Below are positions 60,041 to 64,000 of a DNA stretch of 64,000 bases, piece by piece. This stretch comes from JAJDAT01 sp964570665 (GTDB lineage Bacteria > Nitrospinota > Nitrospinia > Nitrospinales > JAJDAT01), in NCBI GenBank assembly GCA_964570665.1, contig CAZMZH010000013.1, positions 1 through 64,000 on the forward strand. Reading direction: 5' to 3'. A program made the translations under genes and the position numbers. How positions within the stretch are numbered: the stretch's first letter is position 1; the number at the start of each line of letters is the position of its first letter. Below the pieces are notes generated by a model. That model saw nothing but the letters and a program-made list of their open reading frames with translations. It was not told where the DNA came from and did not search any database.

Positions 60041-61528
60041 CTAATCTTTCGCAAATAGAGGTATCCAAAGTTTTGCTGTTGAACCTTCATTTTCTTTACT
60101 TAAAATTTCAACTCCGCCTTGATGCTGATTCATTATTTCTTTTACTATGGGTAATCCCAACCCAACGCCAAAGCTTTTTGTGCTGTATAAAGGAGTGAAA
60201 ATATTCTTAAATTCTTCTTCAGGGATGCCTAAGCCTGTATCTATAAAAAAGATTTCTAATGTATTGGAATTTAATATGGTTTTTATATTTAGGTTTAATT
60301 CAATAGTCGTTTCTTTTTTTTTGTTACCTTTGGCTTTTTTTTCCGAAAGCGCTTGAAGCGAATTTTCTAGAATGTTTATGATTGCTCTTCGGAACCTTTC
60401 TTTATAAATTAAAACCGAAACTCCCGAATTAAAATTCTTTTGAATGGAAAAATCATTATCGAGTTTTTGTTCATTGAGAATTTCATTTAAATGTTTATCC
60501 ATTTGAACCCACTCCTTTTTGGGAGAGTGAGGTCTCGCAAAGTCTAGTAGCTCCTCTATTATTCCGTTGCAACGAACAATATTTCGTTCAACCATTTCTA
60601 AAAGATTATGAGCGCTTTCGTCGTTTTTTGGAGTTGAACAAGATAATGAGAAAATTACGTTTCGGATCGTTCCTAAAGGGTTTCTAAGTTCATGGGCAAC
60701 TTTAGCCGATAATTCTCCTAATAAAGCCAATCGTTCTTTTTGAACCAATTCTTTTTGAGTAGTTTTTAATTTCTCGGTTCGTTCTTCGATAAGTTGTTCT
60801 AGATTATCTCTATATTGTCTAAGCTCCAGATTACCTTTTTGAATTTGTGAAAGCATATCGTTAAAACTTTCAAAAAGGGTCCCCAACTCATCTTTGCTGT
60901 CGCGATGAACGCGTATCGCGTAATCTGATTTTGTTGCGACTAGTTTTGCAGTGCTAGTCAATGAGAGGATAGGATCTGAGATAACCCTTTGTACCCGAAT
61001 GGAAAAAAAGAATGAAAACAGTAAAGCGACAAACATTACCAAAGCAACAAAAACTAAATATTTGTCGCGTTGTATCTGAAGATTTTTTAAATGAGAGTAT
61101 AGATATATGCTGCCAATTTTTTCGCCCTTTAAGATAATTGGACGAAATATTTCAACGTATTGGTCGGCAATAATATGGCCAACTTTTATTAATTCGGGAC
61201 TTGGAAACGGTTCTTTTTCAATCTGAGAATATGAGGCAAAAAGAACCCCATTTTTATCATATAGAGCTGCGAAAAGAATTTGAGGTTCTTCTTTTAAGTA
61301 AGAGAGGGTATTTTTTGCCGTAATAGCATCTCCAAACTCTAATGCAGATCGATTATTTGCTCCTACAGCTCCAGCTAAAGTACTTAGATTGTTTACTAAG
61401 TTTGTTTTAAAAGTTTTGGTGTCTTTTATAATGAAGAAAAAACTTGAAAACAATAAAGTTAAAAAAGTTGTTCCCAAAAGAATCATTGTGAGTTTCGCTC
61501 TGATTCGGAGATCTTTTAAAATTTGCAT
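60041..61528 (-). CDS. Sensor histidine kinase (HAMP type)
   Basis: This 495-residue protein has a first helix (ILLGTTFLTLLFSSFFFIIK), a periplasmic sensor of about 110 residues, a second helix (LVFVALVMFVALLFSFFFS), and HAMP (ISDPILSLTSTAKLVA). A coiled coil leads to the kinase (AKVAHELRNPLGTIRN, NILENSLQAL, DTGLGIPEEE, VGLGLPIVKEI). AAGGGGAT precedes the ATG. No receiver is fused. The YfiR-like gene lies 10 bases upstream in the same direction, so the two probably form a sensory pair. Confidence 0.92.
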   Translation of the reverse strand: MQILKDLRIRAKLTMILLGTTFLTLLFSSFFFIIKDTKTFKTNLVNNLSTLAGAVGANNRSALEFGDAITAKNTLSYLKEEPQILFAALYDKNGVLFASYSQIEKEPFPSPELIKVGHIIADQYVEIFRPIILKGEKIGSIYLYSHLKNLQIQRDKYLVFVALVMFVALLFSFFFSIRVQRVISDPILSLTSTAKLVATKSDYAIRVHRDSKDELGTLFESFNDMLSQIQKGNLELRQYRDNLEQLIEERTEKLKTTQKELVQKERLALLGELSAKVAHELRNPLGTIRNVIFSLSCSTPKNDESAHNLLEMVERNIVRCNGIIEELLDFARPHSPKKEWVQMDKHLNEILNEQKLDNDFSIQKNFNSGVSVLIYKERFRRAIINILENSLQALSEKKAKGNKKKETTIELNLNIKTILNSNTLEIFFIDTGLGIPEEEFKNIFTPLYSTKSFGVGLGLPIVKEIMNQHQGGVEILSKENEGSTAKLWIPLFAKD

Positions 61529-61538
61529 ATTTATCCCC

Positions 61539-62075
61539 TTAATTAGGAATGCCCAATTTTAAAAGCTCAGAACTAATCCATAGTCCTCCTTGCTCGACAG
61601 CTTTTCGATTAATTTGAAAACGTATTTTACTTTTTCGGCCCTTTATAACAAAATTAATCCCAGATCCCTCGCGAATCAATCCGTCTTCTTCGGTAACGAT
61701 AAGAACAGGAGCCTTATCGATAACTTTTAATAGAGATCGAAGAAAACTTCCGTATGGTTTTGGTATGAATAAAATATGACATTTCTTAAGATCATCGCTT
61801 GGGGGATTTTCATTGATGACTAAATCCGCTCCTTTGAATTTTCTTTTTTTTGCTAAATTCTTAAGGACATTCCCAAAAGGGTTTTCTCCAAAAAGACATA
61901 AATAAAATTTCCCATTACTCTTAAGTTTAGATTTTTCTTCTGGCCAATCGATAAACTTAGTGAAGCTATATAGAAAACCCGCCTTAACGACATATTCGTT
62001 AAAGTCACCATTTTTCGCAATCGACAAAACTGGAAGGACCAAGAATAATATGACCACGATTGCCCCAAGAAACAT
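61539..62075 (-). CDS. YfiR-family (DUF4154) periplasmic protein
   Basis: From the ATG at 62075 this protein of 178 residues begins MFLGAIVVILFLVLPVLSIA, a signal peptide, with AAGG eight bases upstream. A longer reading from 62129 adds 18 residues and has no ribosome site. The DUF4154 body is VKAGFLYSFTKFIDWPEEKS, FYLCLFGENPFGNVL, CHILFIPKP, GLIREGSGINFVIKGRK and FQINRKAVEQGGLWIS. YfiR proteins control membrane cyclases or kinases from the periplasm. The downstream kinase is the likely partner. Confidence 0.88.
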   Translation of the reverse strand: MFLGAIVVILFLVLPVLSIAKNGDFNEYVVKAGFLYSFTKFIDWPEEKSKLKSNGKFYLCLFGENPFGNVLKNLAKKRKFKGADLVINENPPSDDLKKCHILFIPKPYGSFLRSLLKVIDKAPVLIVTEEDGLIREGSGINFVIKGRKSKIRFQINRKAVEQGGLWISSELLKLGIPN

Positions 62076-62129
62076 TTTATTAACCTTGGAGTGGCAAAGG
62101 AAAATTATTTTTAAAAGATTTTGATCCAT

Positions 62130-62527
62130 TGAGATAATCTAAGTCATGAAAAGTACTAATTTTTACCGAACTATATAAGTTAAAAAATTCTGGTTACAGA
62201 TATTTTTTGACTGGTAATCTTGGTAAGATATTCTTGGACCGATTGACAGTTTAGTTTAATTCGGCCGAATATTTAAGTAAATCAAGTATGCCTGAAAAGC
62301 TTTTTTGAGCATTTTTGAATTAATTTCAAGGCTCTTAACCTATTAAGTTTTTTGGTAATTATAATTGATTAGTTTAATTTGGTTTTTAAAAAGTAATTAA
62401 AAGACTTTAAAATCAAAAAGATAAATATTATTGCGCTAGTTCCCAAAGCCTATCTTCGTTACAGGAATTTTTTTGAAGAATTGATTGTTAGGAAAGCAAT
62501 AAAAAATCGAGGGTTGAGGTTTTTTAG
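62130..62527. other. Intergenic stretch with an ATTCGGCCGAAT palindrome
   Basis: ATTCGGCCGAAT (62259-62270) is a perfect 12-base palindrome in AT-rich sequence, 11 bases after a TTGACA (62243-62248). No plus-strand gene follows, so it may be an operator for the YfiR gene or a lone site. I see nothing else in it. The last bases are the end of the next minus-strand gene's trailer. Confidence 0.4.
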
Positions 62528-64000
62528 TTATTCCCTTCGGACAACCAAACCTTCAAGACAAAGACAGAATGCCGCCATTAATAAAAACGGTAATGTTAAG
62601 GGTGTAGCGGCTTTATCGGAAGGTTTTTTTAATTCATCGTAATTTTTTATCAAAACCAGGTTTGGCGATGGCAATAATGACTTAATTTCATTTTCGAGGA
62701 TATTTTTCGATTGAGATTCTCGTGAGTCAATATTTACCGCAAAAGTTCCTACTAATTCGGCCTCTGGAGGAAGATTTGAAGGATTGGCTACAGTTTTTTG
62801 AGACGAGCTAGAAGATTCCCGGTTTGAAAAAATTCGATAAACCCCAGGTCGAAAAGTTTTTGAGAATCCTTTTTCAGGGTTTTTCAAATAGTGAATTTTG
62901 TTGTCGGGGGATTGTATCCAAAAATTTTTGTCTTGGTTTTTCTTCAAAATAAAAGGAGTCCCCGGTAAAAGATTTCCTTGAGAAAATGTATCAAGACCGT
63001 CGGCGGCATATTTAACCCACCTTTGAATCCAGGGTAAAAATGTAGGTTGAATAGGAAAATCATTCCAATCGCGGTCTGCAGTTGAAACAAATAAAATAAC
63101 TTTTCCTTCTCCGAACTGAGTTTCAATTACTGCAGGAGTTCCATCTGAAAATCGAAGTGGGATATTCAGTTCTCTCTCAATGCGAGATTCTACATTAAAA
63201 AATGAATTAAACCTTATATCTTCCATTTCACGAATTATTTTCTGCTCGAATCCTAGTAAAACGGGATGATTTGTTTCTTTAAAGGATAATTTGAATTCGT
63301 CTTCGGGGTTTTGAGACTGATTGGTGTTTTGAATTACTACTGGTATTAAGTTTCCTAATTTTTCATTATAAAACTTGGGATCAACCTGGTCTCCAAGGGA
63401 AATTAATAAAGAGCCTCCCGCATTAACAAATCGTTCTAACTCAAATTCGTAACTAGGAGGTAATTCTCGAACATTGCATAAGAAAACAATGGAAAAATTT
63501 TGTAAGTCTCTCGAAGGAAGTTCTTCTAAAGTAGAAACTGCGGGTTCGATATCAGAATGAGAACCATAAAATGGATTTAAAGCTCGCTCTAAGTAAAATG
63601 TTTCGCTTTGAGTGGCGACAGTTTTAGGGTCTCCGTCTACGGCAAGTACAGGAATTTTTCGATTAGGACGATATGCAAAAAAACTACGGTTATCCGTTAA
63701 TAAAGCGTCGTCTTCTAATTTCACGAAACCTATTGCGGTTTCCATTCCTAGTTGTGGGAATGAAAATTCTTTAATTCCGGTTGAGTTTACCTCGATGCGA
63801 ACAGAACTTTCCGATATAGTTTTTTCGTTTACGCGCAAACCTACCCTGAGATTTTCAATTGATTTTTTTTCCGACAAATTGGCGATTTCTGTTTTTATTC
63901 GCATAAATTTAGAATTGGTTAAAAATTCTTGTCGGATTTCTATATTCTTGATTGCAGCCTTGTTAATACCTTTCCTCAACGAATTTAAATCGATTACTGT
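62528..64000 (-). CDS. Large BatA/VWA-neighbour-type membrane protein, C-terminal part (cut by window edge)
   Basis: The frame is open through the right window edge, so the N-terminus is missing. The visible 490 residues have beta-sandwich parts (NLRVGLRVNEKTISESSVRI, LEDDALLTDNRSFFAY), then PVLAVDGDPKTVATQ, ERFVNAGGSLLISLGD and ALLIS-like glutamine-amidotransferase-like core, with a final helix TLPFLLMAAFCLCLEGL. This is the layout of large proteins encoded beside BatA/VWA and MoxR genes. Those bind or act at the membrane; function is poorly known. Confidence 0.72.
   Translation of the reverse strand, partial: TVIDLNSLRKGINKAAIKNIEIRQEFLTNSKFMRIKTEIANLSEKKSIENLRVGLRVNEKTISESSVRIEVNSTGIKEFSFPQLGMETAIGFVKLEDDALLTDNRSFFAYRPNRKIPVLAVDGDPKTVATQSETFYLERALNPFYGSHSDIEPAVSTLEELPSRDLQNFSIVFLCNVRELPPSYEFELERFVNAGGSLLISLGDQVDPKFYNEKLGNLIPVVIQNTNQSQNPEDEFKLSFKETNHPVLLGFEQKIIREMEDIRFNSFFNVESRIERELNIPLRFSDGTPAVIETQFGEGKVILFVSTADRDWNDFPIQPTFLPWIQRWVKYAADGLDTFSQGNLLPGTPFILKKNQDKNFWIQSPDNKIHYLKNPEKGFSKTFRPGVYRIFSNRESSSSSQKTVANPSNLPPEAELVGTFAVNIDSRESQSKNILENEIKSLLPSPNLVLIKNYDELKKPSDKAATPLTLPFLLMAAFCLCLEGLVVRRE

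Noticed and set aside
1..64000. CRISPR array, tRNA or rRNA genes
   Set aside because: No regularly spaced repeats of CRISPR size and no cloverleaf or rRNA segment were recognised by eye; a tRNA could be missed without a covariance search.

Overview
The window reads as the chromosome of an AT-rich, Gram-negative, free-living bacterium. The supporting signs are lipoprotein signals, an M48 lipoprotein protease, a PspA membrane-stress module, three HD-GYP proteins and a hybrid CheA. The style of gene content suggests a Nitrospinota- or Deltaproteobacteria-like lineage, but no marker here fixes the taxon. I saw no rRNA or tRNA gene and no CRISPR array.

Bases 1 to about 14,600 are accessory DNA. 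An IS110-type transposase start sits at the left edge. It is followed by dense families of dispersed short repeats and a set of small toxin-antitoxin loci in varied states of decay: an orphan HigA, a ParDE pair, an AbrB antitoxin fused to the stump of a deleted VapC, an orphan HTH antitoxin, an intact HigBA and a truncated HicB. Within this lies the most interesting segment, about 4.3 to 8.1 kb. Four minus-strand genes there encode a two-helix plus beta-domain protein resembling the CBASS effector Cap15, a D12-class adenine methyltransferase, a ParB-like protein, and a protein ending in a HEPN-type RNxxxH motif. The last three are separated by only 2 bases each. A probable remnant of the end of an HsdM gene lies next to them, so this looks like a defence island with a candidate undescribed modification/abortive-infection cassette.

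From about 14.6 to 31.5 kb the genes are more ordinary. They include a DedA-like membrane protein, a Rap1a/Tai-domain protein, a CarH-type B12-dependent light-sensing repressor divergent from a CbiX/SirB-like chelatase, and a tandem pair of structured repeats ending in terminators. A giant membrane spermidine-synthase-like protein with TPRs follows, then a three-gene two-component/HD-GYP cluster, an iron-sulfur aldo/keto reductase, and a five-gene PspA module (DUF2617-like, J-domain, YbjN-like, PspA, DUF4178).

From 31.5 to 39 kb there is a second accessory patch: a SEFIR-TPR protein lacking an NTPase core, a frameshifted AhpD-like gene, a tyrosine recombinase, an MsbA-like exporter and a CI-like repressor. 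From 39 kb to the end come housekeeping and signalling genes: HDOD, M48 protease, rnhB, recJ, an FtsX-type permease, uvrC, a CheA-REC hybrid with an HD-GYP response regulator, a trypsin-like protease, a fructosamine-kinase/LMW-phosphatase pair, purB-purC, a YfiR-like protein with a histidine kinase, and a large envelope protein cut by the right edge. The signalling genes suggest that environmental input is converted largely into cyclic-di-GMP breakdown.
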